DNA of 32,858 nt from Chara braunii (Eukaryota; Streptophyta; Charophyceae; Charales; Characeae), in contig BFEA01000436.1 in NCBI GenBank assembly GCA_003427395.1, positions 1,232,236-1,265,093 on the forward strand, read 5' to 3'. A program made the translations under genes and the position numbers. Positions 19,976 through 31,335 of the stretch are shown here, piece after piece. Below the pieces are notes generated by a model. That model did no database searches. It saw only the letters and a list, made by a program, of their open reading frames with translations, and had not been told where the DNA came from. The stretch's first letter is position 1, and every line of letters begins with the position of its first letter.

Positions 19976-20175
19976 CTTATGCTGCAACCAAAAATGAATT
20001 CGTTAGAAAGAGGACACAATATAATGTCCTATTTTAACGAATAACATGTTAAGAGCGTCGGAAATATTCTGACCTTCAGTACCAGATGCCAGAACTCCTA
20101 CCAGTCAGTTTATATATTACTCCGGAAACCCAAACTCTGCAGTGGCAAAACAGAGTCTTTGTTAGAAAATAATTC

Positions 20176-21028
20176 GGGGTAACTACGGCGCAATCACGAA
20201 AATAGTTTGTAAATGCACTTCAAACTGCGTTTTCGCATTTTGGTCACGGCCGGAGTTTGAAATGCATTTCAAACTTGGCCCGGTAGCAGTTCAGTCAGGG
20301 CCCTCGTCCATCCACGAGCAGCAGATGAGAAAAAAAGAAAAAAAAGCATCCCTTATGCGGTGATTGTGATCCGATACAAGATGTACAGTACTTGTCTGGA
20401 ACCCGTGGAATCCGCCCTGCCTGGCTGGCAGGGCGCTACAACGACCTCACAACAAAAAGGAAACAAAAAAAACGATATGATTCACCGTCCTCACATACTA
20501 ACCAGATACATTCCTCAAAGGACTGGTGTAACTTGAGCTCCCCATGTACGTGAATTCAAAGCTCCTCGTTTTTTTTCTTCTTCTTTTCTTCTTTTTTCTT
20601 TTCCTTTTTTTTTAGCTCCATCCGCGTTTGCCTGTGAAAGGTGGCTGTGGCCGAGACATCTCGGTCGTGGCCCATCTGGGGTGTGGCCGANNNNNNNNNN
20701 NNNNNNNNNNNNNNNNNNNNNNNNNNNNNNNNNNNNNNNNNNNNNNNNNNNNNNNNNNNNNNNNNNNNNNNNNNNNNNNNNNNNNNNNNNNNTTTTTTTT
20801 TTTTTTTTTTTTTCAGCCGCGGCACGGCGCAGCGCGATGCGGCACACGACCCGAAAAAAAAAAACAAAAAAAACAAACAAAAAAAACCGGTTATATGCCT
20901 GACTGAACTGCTAGAGAACGTCACCCCGAGTTTCAACTGCATTTGAAACTCGGGGCCTGACTAAACTGCTTAAACGAAGTTTGAGATGCAATTACAAACT
21001 GTAACCCTGACTGCGCCGTAGTTATTTC
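20176..21028. mobile_element. Mutator-like non-autonomous element with ~120-150 bp inverted ends
   Basis: The left end GGGGTAACTACGGCGCAATC matches the reverse complement of the right end, GAAATAACTACGGCGCAGTC. Similarity continues inward for over 100 bp through TTTGTAAATGCAC..CAAACT and GCAGTT(C/T)AGTCAGG blocks. The flanks are an exact 9-bp duplication, AAATAATTC (20167-20175 and 21029-21037). Long inverted ends with a 9-bp duplication are the MULE signature. The interior has pyrimidine-rich tracts, a gap of Ns, and no transposase. True length is uncertain because of the gap. Confidence 0.75.
20691..20792. other. assembly gap (102 N) next to poly(T)
   Basis: A block of Ns is followed directly by a run of 21 T (20793-20813). 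The homopolymer probably stopped the assembly. Open frames running through the Ns are meaningless. Confidence 0.95.
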
Positions 21029-21104
21029 AAATAATTCTTACTCCATCTTAAAAGACCAGCCACTCCAAGATTATAATAGAAGACAGACATACAAAATTTG
21101 GGAT

Positions 21105-21178
21105 TGTGTGTGTGTGTGTGTGTGTGCATATGTCACAGAGTGGTGTGTATGTAATAAAGAAAGAGAGACAGGTAACTG

Positions 21179-21231
<53 letters not shown>

Positions 21232-21423
21232 ATACTGCATGGTGTCGTCAGGACTGCTCTTGCAAATGATTTCTTATGTAGGATCATCTCTCCCTAAATC
21301 AAAGCCATAGGATCTTCTCTCCCTAAATCAAAGCCGTAGGGTGTTCTCTCCCTAAATTATCCTTGTGCCTTCCTACTTGGGAATCCGACGATCTATAGTC
21401 CAATAGAGATTTCTTCACAGTCT

Positions 21424-21486
<63 letters not shown>
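21105..21486. repeat. microsatellites and a 29-bp triplicate
   Basis: (TG)n lies at 21105-21126, (AG)n at 21189-21230 and (CT)n at 21425-21486. Between them a 29-bp unit with TCTCTCCCTAAATCAAAGCC repeats three times at 21280-21308, 21309-21337 and 21338-21366, the last diverged. Ser/Leu-rich or Glu/Arg-rich frames here are not genes. Confidence 0.9.
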
Positions 21487-21495
<9 letters not shown>

Positions 21496-21926
21496 GCTCG
21501 CTCGCGCGCGCGCGCTGTCTCAAGAACTAACTACCTGAAACCGTACCAGCAACCTGTGAAAAGTGGTGCAATGTCCTTAATATATCTAAGAATGTGAATA
21601 TACAGGTTTTACCCCGTGATACGAATCGTGCGATTTTCAAGAGCCTCTAAGCCAAGCGCTCAGAGATCCGATATACTGTAGTAATTGTGCGCTTATTATA
21701 TAATTTACCATAATTCATGCGTAAGTTCTACCATCCTCCTTCTACGGGGTCGCTACGTGTGTGTCATCGCCTACATGCGTGCCGTGATTACTCGTTACCC
21801 TACCCTACCCTATTTACAGGTCTTCTAGTTTTTTTTTCCGCTTTTTTCAAGTTTTTTGAAAGCGTCTTTTAGTACAATTTGCGTAACTAAATCTTCTTCT
21901 CTCGAGTCCCGGCCGATCCACTATAG

Positions 21927-22994
21927 TTACCCGAAGGTCTGCTCCACCTTCACAACGAAGCAGGCCCTAGGGTTCTTGTGACCATTGTTGAAGTTTCCTC
22001 CGTCCTCGTACTGCGCTGCGCTGATCTGGACCTTGATGCACGCGTTCAAAAAGTCGCTCGGATTGCCAACGTGGAACTCGCGAGAGGCGAGGTGCCTGCC
22101 ATTGCCGTACAACCGATGCTGGCACGCATTCGTGTTCCACTTCTGGCCCTGGAGAATCGCGCAGCGTACCGAGTTCACGACCTTCACTGGGCGGGTGTCG
22201 TACTTGCACATCGGAGTCGAGGAGTAAAACACACATCCGATCCGTCATAAGCATCGCAAAACCCTTCAATCAAGGTATTGGGTGGGTAGCTCATCTTTTC
22301 TTATCATATCATATGCCTTGAATCACTCTGCACCTGACATATCATCATGACTCGGACCGGGTCATGTGGAAAAAACCCCAGTGTGAGTATGCCCTGAGAG
22401 AGGAGCAAGGGCATCGTCACACCACTCGCGAAATGTGCAAAATGAGAATTAACTTCCTGCTAGAACATGGCCAGATCCACCTGCCAAATTTTGAGAGCCG
22501 TGTGGCGAGGCGCCAGAGCAATCACGATCAGAAATCAGAGTTGAGTCGGAAAAAGCCCCAGTGTGAGTCTTCCCTACGAGCGGAGCAACATAGGACGAAC
22601 CATAGCAAGGAATCAACTGTCTTCGACAGGAAACGAACGATAAAAAAAAGAAAAAACGGAACACAGGGTGAACGAAAGAAACGACCAACAAGATTGTACT
22701 TTTTGATTGATGGTGTTGAGGAGAGGGGATGCCTTACCCAACCTGGTGCAGAATATGGCCGCATCGGACGTAGATGGTATTGTCTCCCTTACGGATGAGC
22801 TTGATCTTCGGCACATTGTTCTCGTGACCATAAAAGTAGAAATCGCAGCCCTTGAGCGCCGTGTCATAGGACGACGGACAACCGCTACAACCCAACGTTA
22901 AGCGGCGAAGACCATAGACGGACGGGATCGCGGCGCAGAGGGCAATGCAAACCAGCCCGATGGCCAGAAACACACTAGTGCTCGGACGCGCCAT
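21927..22994 (-). CDS. secreted cysteine-rich protein, two exons, 175 aa
   Basis: Exon 1 runs from the ATG at 22994 to 22743; exon 2 runs from 22202 to the TAA at 21927. The 540-bp intron starts GTTGGG after CAG and ends in a pyrimidine-rich TTTTACTCCTCGACTCCG stretch then TGCAAG. Both junctions are phase 0, and this is the only pairing that keeps the exon 2 frame open. Residues 1-28 are a classic signal peptide (hydrophobic core VFLAIGLVCIALCAA, likely cut after VYG). The mature part has eight Cys, beginning GCSGCP and continuing at KGCDF, VRCGH, VRCAI, NACQH, NACIK and RACFV, which would allow four disulfides. It is predicted to be extracellular or wall-located. I do not recognise a family. 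It is the only gene in the window without visible damage. The exact splice sites are my inference. Confidence 0.65.
22370..22588. repeat. 180-bp-spaced direct repeat inside the intron
   Basis: GGAAAAARCCCCAGTGTGAG, then T(A/C)T(G/T)CCCT and GAG(A/C)GGAGCAA, occurs at about 22370-22408 and 22549-22588. A third fragment (GCCCTAGTGTGAGTAAGCCC) is at about 53-72, and a looser relative lies at 23390-23480. This is a dispersed low-copy repeat that has entered the intron. Confidence 0.55.
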
Positions 22995-23179
22995 CGTCTA
23001 CCTACTTGGAGAGCGAGCTAGAGCGAGCGGGAGCCAGGGAGACGGTAGCGGATCGAGCTTGGGGAAGAGAACATTACGGCAAAGATGGTGGAGGTGGCTC
23101 ACATGTCTCCTCCAGTCGTATGGAGACGCACTCTTCCAATTCGACTCTACTGTAATCTGGTCGTCCGCACCACTAGTGA

Positions 23180-23187
23180 TTTATATA
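23180..23187 (-). promoter_or_regulatory. TATA box of the secreted-protein gene
   Basis: On the minus strand TATATAAA lies about 186-193 bases upstream of the ATG at 22994. With the usual ~30-base spacing, transcription would begin near 23150 and give a 5' UTR of about 155 bases. The position and perfect consensus support the gene call. Confidence 0.55.
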
Positions 23188-23815
23188 CAGTAGTACAGTG
23201 CGGGATTGAACTCAATGACATACCATCCCTGTATCTCCGCCATCACCCAGCCACTGTAATAACTCAGCGGCCTGGCCGCAGTGCTCGCCAAAGCCTAACA
23301 TTCTTTTTTGCTTTTCGTTTTTGACATTCTGAACGTATAGAAACCGAATACTGTCCGGATACGTTAAACATGTTGAAGTTGGGCAAAAGTGGAGCGACGA
23401 GGCCCTCGTTAGATGAATGTGGCCCTCACCACGCCACTGAGCAAATGAGAATGAATCTGCTCGACGAAGATGGCAAGGTACACCGTACATGTTTTTTTTT
23501 TTTTTTTTTTATAATAAATTTGCTTCTTCTATTCGTGGGGAGCTTCACTTGCTGGAAAGCGGGTCCAGCGTCCCAATTTGAAATAGCTGAGGCCGGGGTC
23601 CTCACAGTCTACCCGGGAGTAACAAAAGTACGTTCTGCAAAAGAAAAAGAAAGCAAGGAAAAGTTGCCACAAAGAATCTCAAAACCTTGTCTAAGCCACA
23701 GTTCGTAAGGGAAGCTTAGTCTGGCAGGAGGGAGTTTTGTCTGTATGTTTAAAGGAGTCAATAGTATAGCTGAGATCTGAGGGGTGGGAGAGGAGACAGA
23801 TCAGATAGAAATAGA

Positions 23816-26800
23816 TCATGTGTTACTACTGGGATGGTTCCACAGAAGGTCAGTATAGCACAGTTTGTTATCATCAGACAAAAATGCCCATTTGTAAGGC
23901 AAGGACCATTTGTGACGGAAGGTATGCCTTGCCAAGTCCATTGAGGCTGAACTCTTTCTGATTTTGTGCCAATCTGCTGTGATATCTAACCGGATGGACT
24001 GCTTACGTTGTGCCAGTAAAGAGGGAAAGGAGGCCTGTTCTTTCAGAGAACGCCTGTCCCTCCTTGCTAACAGAAGATTCCAGAAAGCTCGTTCCCTGAA
24101 GTGTTGAGCTACTTCACCCAGTTGATGCTTGTGGAAATGAGGGTTGAGTCTTCCAGTAACGATATAGTCTTGGTTCCAGAAGTCCGCAACTGTATAGGCC
24201 TTGTACCACCATGAGTTCAACTTGTCCTAGAAGCCTCTGGCAATGACGCATTCCCACCACAGATGGAGCCAGTCTTCTAAGGAAGGATGGGAGCAAGCTT
24301 CACAGCGAGTAGGTATGTCTAAAATTTTCTCAGAACACCACATCGCAGTAGGGACGCAAGAGTGGAAGTGAAGCCACTGTAGGCCACCCACTTTGGATTC
24401 GATGGAAGAGAGGATAAGATGAACATAGAATAAGGTCCAGTTGGGGAGAAGTGGCTTGAGTTTGAGGGACGATACTCTGCGTTGCCAGCCAACGAAGAGA
24501 CTTGCCTGTAGCTTTTGAGGGCTTGAGAGGAAGTTATATCCCATCTTGGCTGAGTATTCTAAGAGAGGTATCCTGGTCGTTGCATTGTCTGGGCCAGTCA
24601 CATTCCAACCGTATTTGCAAATGTCTACCTTCCAGTCCTTTATGGGGACCGCCTCCATGATGAACTGGACAGGTGTTCCCTCCTGTGTGTTACTCTTCTG
24701 ACGAATCCGCACTTCCTCAAAGCCTTCTAGGGAGATTGACTGAGTTTCTCCGGATCGTATCAGTCTGGTCCCCTGCATGGACCACTCTGATGTTTCCACA
24801 GTCCCATCCGTACTTACTTTGTCAATTCTGAAGAAGAGATGTGATGAAGTAGGGTCTTTGAACCACTGGTTCTCCTTGTAACCCCTGGTTGTATCCGTAA
24901 GTATGAAAAGTCGGCTTGAAGGAACTGCTGCCGTGAGTTCTTTGAGATGATCTTCAGTTCGATGCAGACCCGATAGGAGGTGTTTGAGATCAGTTGCTGT
25001 CTTCCAGCGGCCGTGTTCGCTGTCCCAGATATGATGAATTAGCCAGATCCCTCTCTGCATCCACTTCATACTGAAGTTACCAGGCGCTTTGGAGACCGAG
25101 AAGGGAAGTCCAGAACTGTTGCGGATAGCGGTGTTTTCAAACAGACAGGTGTTGAGTACTTTTGTTCTTGTTGCCGGATCCTCCAGGATTTGGGGGAGCA
25201 TTTTCCCCCACGCCTTTAGGATACCGTGCCAGGTTCTGTCTACCGGTCGCGATATAAAGGGATGCATTAGTAGTGCATGTCAAACAGCTTCTGGGTCGGT
25301 CAATTGCCAATCCTTAGCGAGAGAGTACTTAGCAATGTCTATCCATGGTTGTTTCTCAGCGGTGCAGAGTGCCCTTACAGGCCATTTTGCTAAGAGGGCG
25401 CAATTTTGGGTTACTGGGTTTATGATCTCGAGTCCCCCTGCTTTCTTCTTTTCTGTAATCTTCTCCCAACTGACCTTGCTAAGTACTGACTGGGCTTTTG
25501 AGTCCCCCTTCCAGAGAAGGCGGGTTAGAAAACGCCTGATGTTAGTAGCTGAAGTGGAACTTATTGTGCGGATTGAAAGAATGTACCAGATTTTAGAGGA
25601 AATGAAAGTGTTAATTACGATCGCTCTACCCATTAGTGAAAGAAAGTGGGTTTTGGACCAGGTGGCGCATGCATCTCTAATTCTGTTCTCTATGATAGAA
25701 TCTTCTACTTGAGAGGGGTCTCCAAAGAACACTTGGATCCCCAGATACCTTTCGACGTCTGTGTTGGGCTTCACGGGGATTCCCAGATCCAGAACCAAGG
25801 GCTGACCTTAAGGGGTGAGAGCTATTGACTTTTGCCAGCTCACCCTCATTTCTGAGGCGGTTTCGTATGCAGAGAGACAGTCTTCCAAGGCTGAGAAGGA
25901 ACTTGGTAAATTTTCAGAGATTGCGGAAAGTCATCAGCTAGTGCCGATACCTTGATGGAGACAGTGGGGGATATGCATAGGCCAACAAAGTTGGGGTGAT
26001 TTCTCACCATGTTGAGAAAGACTTCCAATTGGACCACAAACAGGGTTGGGGCTAGTGGGCAGCCTTGTCGTAAGGATCGTGTTATCTTGAAGGGAGAGGA
26101 GGGGTGACCATTGACGAGGACTCTACCGGAGGAGGCACTGTATAGTGCTTTGACAAAGTTCCTGAAGTTGGGACGCACGCCCACTCTTTCAGGAGTAGCT
26201 TGGACAAAATTCCAATTAACCCTGTCATAAGCTTTCTGGAAATCTATGAGGATGACAGCTTTGTTCAGGTTGTGTTGCTTGATCCAATCTATGGATTGGG
26301 ATATGGTCATTACATTATCGAGTACCTGTCTCCCTGGGACGAAACCTGACTGGTCCGGGTGTACTAGTTTAGTCAATAAAGGGTTAATGCGGCGGGCTAG
26401 AGTTTTAGCTAGTACCTTACCATGGACGTTAAGGAGGGATATCGGGCGGTAATTTCTTACATCAGATTTGTCACCCTTTTTATATAGGAGAGTAATTATT
26501 CCTTTTGCAGTCCGGGGACCTAGAGGTTGTCCATTTAGGATATTGTTGAAGATTCAGAGGAGGTCCGGAGCTAAGAGGGACCAGAATCTGCATTTGCCCT
26601 TGACCATACTGTGGACTGTTGCGGTAAGTTATGAGATGATTATGGGAGAGTCTAGAGAAAAAGATTCACAGTCTGAGAGGATGCGATGTGTTGATCCCCA
26701 GAGGAACGCCTCTATGGGGGGAGGATCAGAGGGGAGTTAGGGTCTTTTTCCGTAGTGAGCAACTTTTCGTAGAATAGCTTGACATATTCACATAATGTCT

Positions 26801-28028
26801 CGGAGTCCCTGGTGGGCGAAAGGTTAGGGTCGTCCGGGTGGTTGAGGAGAGTGATGAGAGTGTTGTTAGTAGGAGGGCAGATTGCTCTATGAGTGTCTGG
26901 AGTTAGTTTATCTGTATACAGGATTTTATCAATTAATCTGTTATTCTCCGATAGGTTATGGTTTCTTATTTGCAGGTTTTGCCATTCTTGTAAGATTCTG
27001 GTTTTTCTCCTTTGTGTAATGTGTTCAGAGAAAAAACTATCTGTGGGTTTATTTTCCAAATATTCCACTTTCCTTTTTAGTTTGATTTCCTCAAATTTCC
27101 TGTTTACCGCCTTGACTCGTGAAATTAGATTGAGTTGGTTGGATATGAGAGTGACGCCTTTGTCAAGCCAGGTACCTTCATCTTCAAAGAGTATAATATT
27201 ATTCCTCCACTCCTCCCATGATCTCCACACCCATTCTATAACACCTGGGTCTTCTAGGACATAGAGGCTGAGTTTGAAGAGTCCCTTGCCTCTACCCGTG
27301 TGGAGCCCCAAGTTGAATTCAAGGGAGATAGGTTTGTGGTCCGATAAGGGGCCGGGGGTTATTGCCGCTTTGTGAATGAGTTGGGTTGCTGGGTCATTAG
27401 TAAAGATGACATCGAGTCTTCTTTTCATGTATATCATGGATTCAGATGGGGTAGAACTCTCCCATGTGAAGGAGCGGGAGTCCGGGTAGAGGATACGAAA
27501 GGGATCAAAAAGGCTATTGTCTACTAAGAAGTCATTGAGTGCGGCCGATTCAGCTGGATGTGACAGGGGGGTGGTAGAGTCCAAGTCCTGGTTGGGGAAT
27601 GTGTTCCAGTCCCCCCCAATAACAAGGTAGTCGGGCTGAGACTGATGAAATAAATTGTGCTTTTAATGAGTGATCTGCGGGTACGTAGATAGACATAAAA
27701 CACCATAATTGGTTGTGGAGTTCCATCGTGACCCATGCCCAGTGACCCATAGGGTGAAAATTGAGTTCTTTGATCCAGGTGGCCAGTTTTTATGTACCAA
27801 GATGCCTGTACCCCCTCTGGTGCTTTGGGCTGGGGCCTAGATTTGGGGACCATTCCACCATCGTCTCATAGAGGACAATCTCTCTTCTGAAAGTTTGCTC
27901 TCTTGAACCATCATAATAGAAACACGTTGGGAGTGGACCCATGCTTTGAGGCGTGCACGCTTCTGTCGCCCGTTGTTGTCTACTAATCCGCGTACGTTCC
28001 AGGAGGCTACTACGAGCCTACTGTCCAT
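23816..28028 (-). pseudogene. LINE ORF2, endonuclease and reverse transcriptase
   Basis: The ATG at 28028 overlaps the ORF1 stop by 11 bases. The endonuclease (about 28028-27320) shows SWNVRGL, QESKL, GGTGIL, VIGGDWN, RLDVIFTND and SDHKPISL. The RT (about 26720-25800) shows NYRPISLLNV, HPDQSGFVPGRQ, ILIDFQKAYDRVNW (motif A), LRQGCPLAP (motif B) and ALADD (motif C), then YLGI. The C-terminal part has CEACSHP...HLWWEC (CX2C...H...C, zf-RVT-like, about 24300-24250) and continues to a stop at 23816. Total span is about 1,400 codons, normal for plant L1. Stops: 27837 TAG, 26629 TAA, 26554 TGA, 25808 TAA, 25280 TGA, 24227 TAG. Frame changes fall near 27765, 27625, 26717 (in a C6 run) and 25915. Confidence 0.9.
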
Positions 28029-30071
28029 TTAAGGCTCCTGCCTGTGGCCCGGGCTGGATAGGCACACTGGGGTGGCCCCCTTGGTCTGATGCGGCCATTA
28101 TGCTGTTGATGTCCCATGGGAATTTTGTGGATTCCAGAATAAATCTAGAGAAAATAGAGCGTTCTTTGGGGAGGTGATCGTCGAGCTCTGCGATCACGTC
28201 CCCCTTGATCCCATCACCCAAGGATGGTTGGAATCTTTCCTTCTTGTTGTTCTTCTTAAACCACGCTGTGGGGGCCCAAAAGAAGCCCTTGTCTGCGACC
28301 AGAGGGTCGACACCCGGTGCCTGTGCTGCCTCCAGGCACATGCTGAGAATAGGATGAGTTTTCCTCGAGTGCCCCTGTCTGTATGTTGAAATACGTGGCA
28401 TAGTTGCAACGGGCCGGACAAAGTATTTCTTGTCAAGCGTTTTCCTTGCTGCATGGGTGAAGTCATTTGGTTGAGGAAAGGAGTTGGATGTCAGAGATGG
28501 GATAAAGAGTTCATTTGCATCGTTGATTTGCAACAGGAGCAAAGTGCCTTGGTTGCATTGTTTGAAAATGAGCGGGGCCAGAACGTACGGCGTCTCCTGC
28601 CTTGCAGTGGGTGAGACAGGACCCAGCAAGGGGGGAGGCTGTGACGGAAGGGTTACCTGTCCCATTACCTCATCTTCCGTGTGCGGCTTCTTCTGTGCTT
28701 GCTCAGGAGAGAGGCCCTGTTCTGCAGCAGACGGTACCGGCGTGGTGGGACGAGGGGGATTGGGGGTAGGGCCCCCTGCTCCTTTGAGTGCGTCTTCTCC
28801 CGCCTGTGTGATGGCGAGAAGGCCTGTGCCAGGTACATTACCTGTGGGGCGGGTAGGAACATTAAATAGACCTCCAGGTTGATGTATCTGTTGCCAGCCC
28901 TGCCTGTTCTGTGTGGGATTGGGCTTCTGGACTATGTGATGGCCAAAACTGGGACCACCGAAACCAGGACCTCCGAAGGAGGTTGGTATGAGGCCTGTTG
29001 GGCCCAAGGGACCGTGTGCTGCTAGGCTGGCCTGCCAGCAACCCTGATTTTTTTTCAGGAAGGTATGTTGCATGCCTGTGCCTCTTCGTTCGTGGCTGGA
29101 CCAGTCATTCCGCGTGGTGGATGGACCTGGGTGTGGAGAGTGATAGGAAGAGTGCTGAGAGAAACCTTGATTGGCACGAGGTTTGTGTCCTGTGTTCGAT
29201 CTGCATTCCTCCGTTTCATGCCCATATTTGAAGCATGCGTCGCAAAATGAGCAGCACTCCGGTTTGTGGCCGTACTGGTTGCAGTTGGAGCACCAGGGGG
29301 TATTAGAGTTGATCAAATCAGCCATCAGTTATTCAGACCCAGTCCACACCTTGAGGCGGGAGCTGAACTTTTCCTCTGCAGCGGGGTGAAGTTGAAACTT
29401 CCGATTCTCGAGCTTGGGGTCTTCCTGATCGCAGATAGGGTCAAACTCGTTGATGATTTTGCCCATCACCATTTCCACTCCTGTCCTGATGAAAAATGAT
29501 GCTGCGATAGGAAAACGCATCGCCATCACCCAATAGTTGTTTTTCTTGTCGTCTTCTTTTTTCTTCTGCCACTCAGAGCGTGGGAGCCAGGGACAAAAAA
29601 TACAAAATTCCATTTTTTCCCCTCTTTAAATTCCATTTCTTGCTTGACATTGAGTAGCCAGTCTACGACCTTCAGGTTCTTGGCTAGGTAGGTCATTTGC
29701 CCACGTCCCTCCATGTGTGCTGTTCCTTTTTGTGTCAGCAGCTCTTCTTCGGCGAAAACCAATTCTTCCAGATAACGGATTAAATCCATTTTCTTGTCGT
29801 TTGTCCAGTTCTTCGTTTCCCCCTGAATTACAATTGCCACTGTCATGCGTTTGAGGAACTCATTTTGTACTTGTTGAAAATTCTCCTTTGGTCTGATCTC
29901 TATGCAATCTTCTTCTTCATGTACTGAAGTTTCCCCAAATTTTGAGACATCTTGTGACTTGCGGTCTACGAACCATCCTTTCATTATCCCTATGAGCTCT
30001 TGGAGTTCATCGTTATCTATCTGTGAACCGGAGTTCGACACATCCTCATGAGCGTTGCCCTTCCTATTCAT
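28018..30071 (-). pseudogene. LINE ORF1, nucleic-acid-binding protein with two CCHC knuckles
   Basis: The frame opens at an ATG at 30071 and runs 181 codons to a TGA at 29526. The continuation lies in the -1 frame (open from about 29613), contains YWVMAMRFPIAASFFIRTG, and reaches a TAA at 29329. Then an ATG at 29325 in the same frame leads 435 codons to a TAG at 28018. The last segment begins with CSNCNQYGHKPECC and CDACFKYGHETEEC, both CX2CX4HX4C knuckles, followed by a long Pro/Gly/Gln-rich part. Plant L1 ORF1 proteins combine an RNA-binding N-terminal region with such knuckles and coat the LINE RNA. The frame switch coincides with A-AAA-AAG at 29562-29556. The stop at 29329 may be a mutation or may truly separate two proteins. 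Confidence 0.75.
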
Positions 30072-31335
30072 CTTATCGGATGGGAAGAGATTCGGCGATG
30101 GGATAAGATGTGTGGGTGTCAGTTGAGACTATCAGAGGTGAGTGGGTTGTCTTTTCCGAGGAGGAGGGCAGGGGAGTAGAGGAAAAGTAAAAGCAGGGTA
30201 AGTAGTAGAGTGGGTGAGGAATGGGGGGGGTAAGAAGGAGGAGGAGTGAGGGGGATGAGAAGTAGTACTGTGGCAGAAAAGAGGGGGGGAATGCGTGTCG
30301 TCAGATGAGTGGGCGCGGGCTATGTAACATATCGAGACTAATATATGTGAAGTGAAGGTAAGGGGAGAGGTCTGTATATCAAGAGGGGGGAGGTTGGTGT
30401 GGGGATCCAAAAATCGTGTCGAAAAGAAGAAGTTAGTAGTGGCGCGAGCGGGCAGGTGATAGTGGTGTGTATTGGGAAAAATACGGGAAGGGCGGACTGT
30501 GATGTATGTGGTCGAAGATCGGGGCTAGAGGCGGAGGGGTTGGAGGCGATTTGGGAGGGAGGTCCAAAAGATGGTTATCGGAGGGATAAGCGGGGGAAGG
30601 GAAATCATGTCGGGCAGTGAGTGTGAAAAAGGAAAGTTGGGGAGCGTGACGTGGGCCAGACGAGTCGGAGTTACCGGGGGGATTCGGTCTTCTTTACACA
30701 GAAAAAACGAAAGGGGTCAGTGAGGGAAGAGTCGAGGAGAGACCGGGTGTANTGTATGTGGTCGGAGGTCGGAGTTAGAGGTTGGGGAGTGGCAGTAAGT
30801 TAGGAAGGAAAAAGGAGATTCGGGGATTGGATGAGTGGATAAGCGGGGGGGGGGTGGAGGATCGGAGGGAGAGCGGGTCGGGAGGGGGGAGCGAATCCGA
30901 CTTCCTTAACACAAGTAGTACAGGACGGCCGGTGACAAAATAGTCGGGGTAGGTTCAAAGAAAAATAAAAGGAGGAATTTTAAGCAGGGAGGGGGCGCGG
31001 CAGGGTTGATGGTGGTGAGGTACAAAGTATGTGGTCAGAGGGGAGGTTAGAAACAGGGGGACGAGGGGCGAGGGCCGAGGAAGAGTTGGGTGTCGAAGGC
31101 ACCGGACGGAGGAAGGAAAAACAGGGGCGGGTCCGAGGAGCAAGGGGGAAGTTGGAAAATAAATCGTAGGAGTGGGTCGGGATCCTTGACCCTAGTACCA
31201 ACTTACTATGCATGGAAAAGAACAAAAATTCGCGAGCGGTTCCCGGAAATAGAAAAAGAGGAAGGCGGATTCCAATATGATGACTCCGTATTCGGAGGAA
31301 TTTAGAATTAGAAAAAGAGAAAGGCGAATCGGCCG
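30072..31335 (-). repeat. pyrimidine-rich (sense) region upstream of the LINE, with irregular repeats
   Basis: The plus strand is strongly G/A-rich. The block GTATGTGGTCGAAGATCGGG or a relative, followed by GCTAGAGG or GTTAGA, recurs at about 30501, 30754 and 31028, that is every 253-275 bp. GAAAAAGAGGAAGGCGGATTC (split here as GAAAAAGAGG and AAGGCGGATTC) at about 31253 recurs diverged at 31312. The position just 5' of ORF1 suggests a LINE 5' UTR made of degenerate monomers, as in some L1 lineages. No convincing gene is present; one N lies at 30752. Confidence 0.45.

Larger units (their letters stand above)
23492..30071 (-). mobile_element. L1-type LINE, nearly full length, decayed
   Basis: Reading on the minus strand: ORF1 region (30071-28018), ORF2 region (28028-23816), about 300 bases of 3' UTR, and a poly(A) tail of 19 (23492-23510 as T on the plus strand) preceded by TTTATTAT. 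ORF1 carries CCHC knuckles; ORF2 carries an APE-like endonuclease, reverse transcriptase and a C-terminal zf-RVT-like motif, the standard plant L1 order. At least six nonsense codons and about four frame changes make ORF2 non-functional. I could not find a target-site duplication; the 5' end probably lies in the purine-rich region to about 31.3 kb. Confidence 0.9.

Noticed and set aside
20515-20946. Open frames across the N block
   Set aside because: They consist of translated Ns and homopolymers.
22735-22742. GTAAGG as the intron donor of the secreted-protein gene
   Set aside because: It is a better consensus than GTTGGG, but no acceptor in the right phase keeps exon 2 open; the phase-0 pair CAG/GTTGGG with TGCAAG/TAC does.
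23465-23491. Target-site duplication of the LINE
   Set aside because: I searched 30.1-32.8 kb by eye for the sequence next to the poly(A) tail (AAGGTACACCGTACATG) and found no convincing match.
28174-28882. Plus-strand frames opposite LINE ORF1
   Set aside because: They are antisense shadows of the Pro/Gly-rich ORF1 coding sequence.
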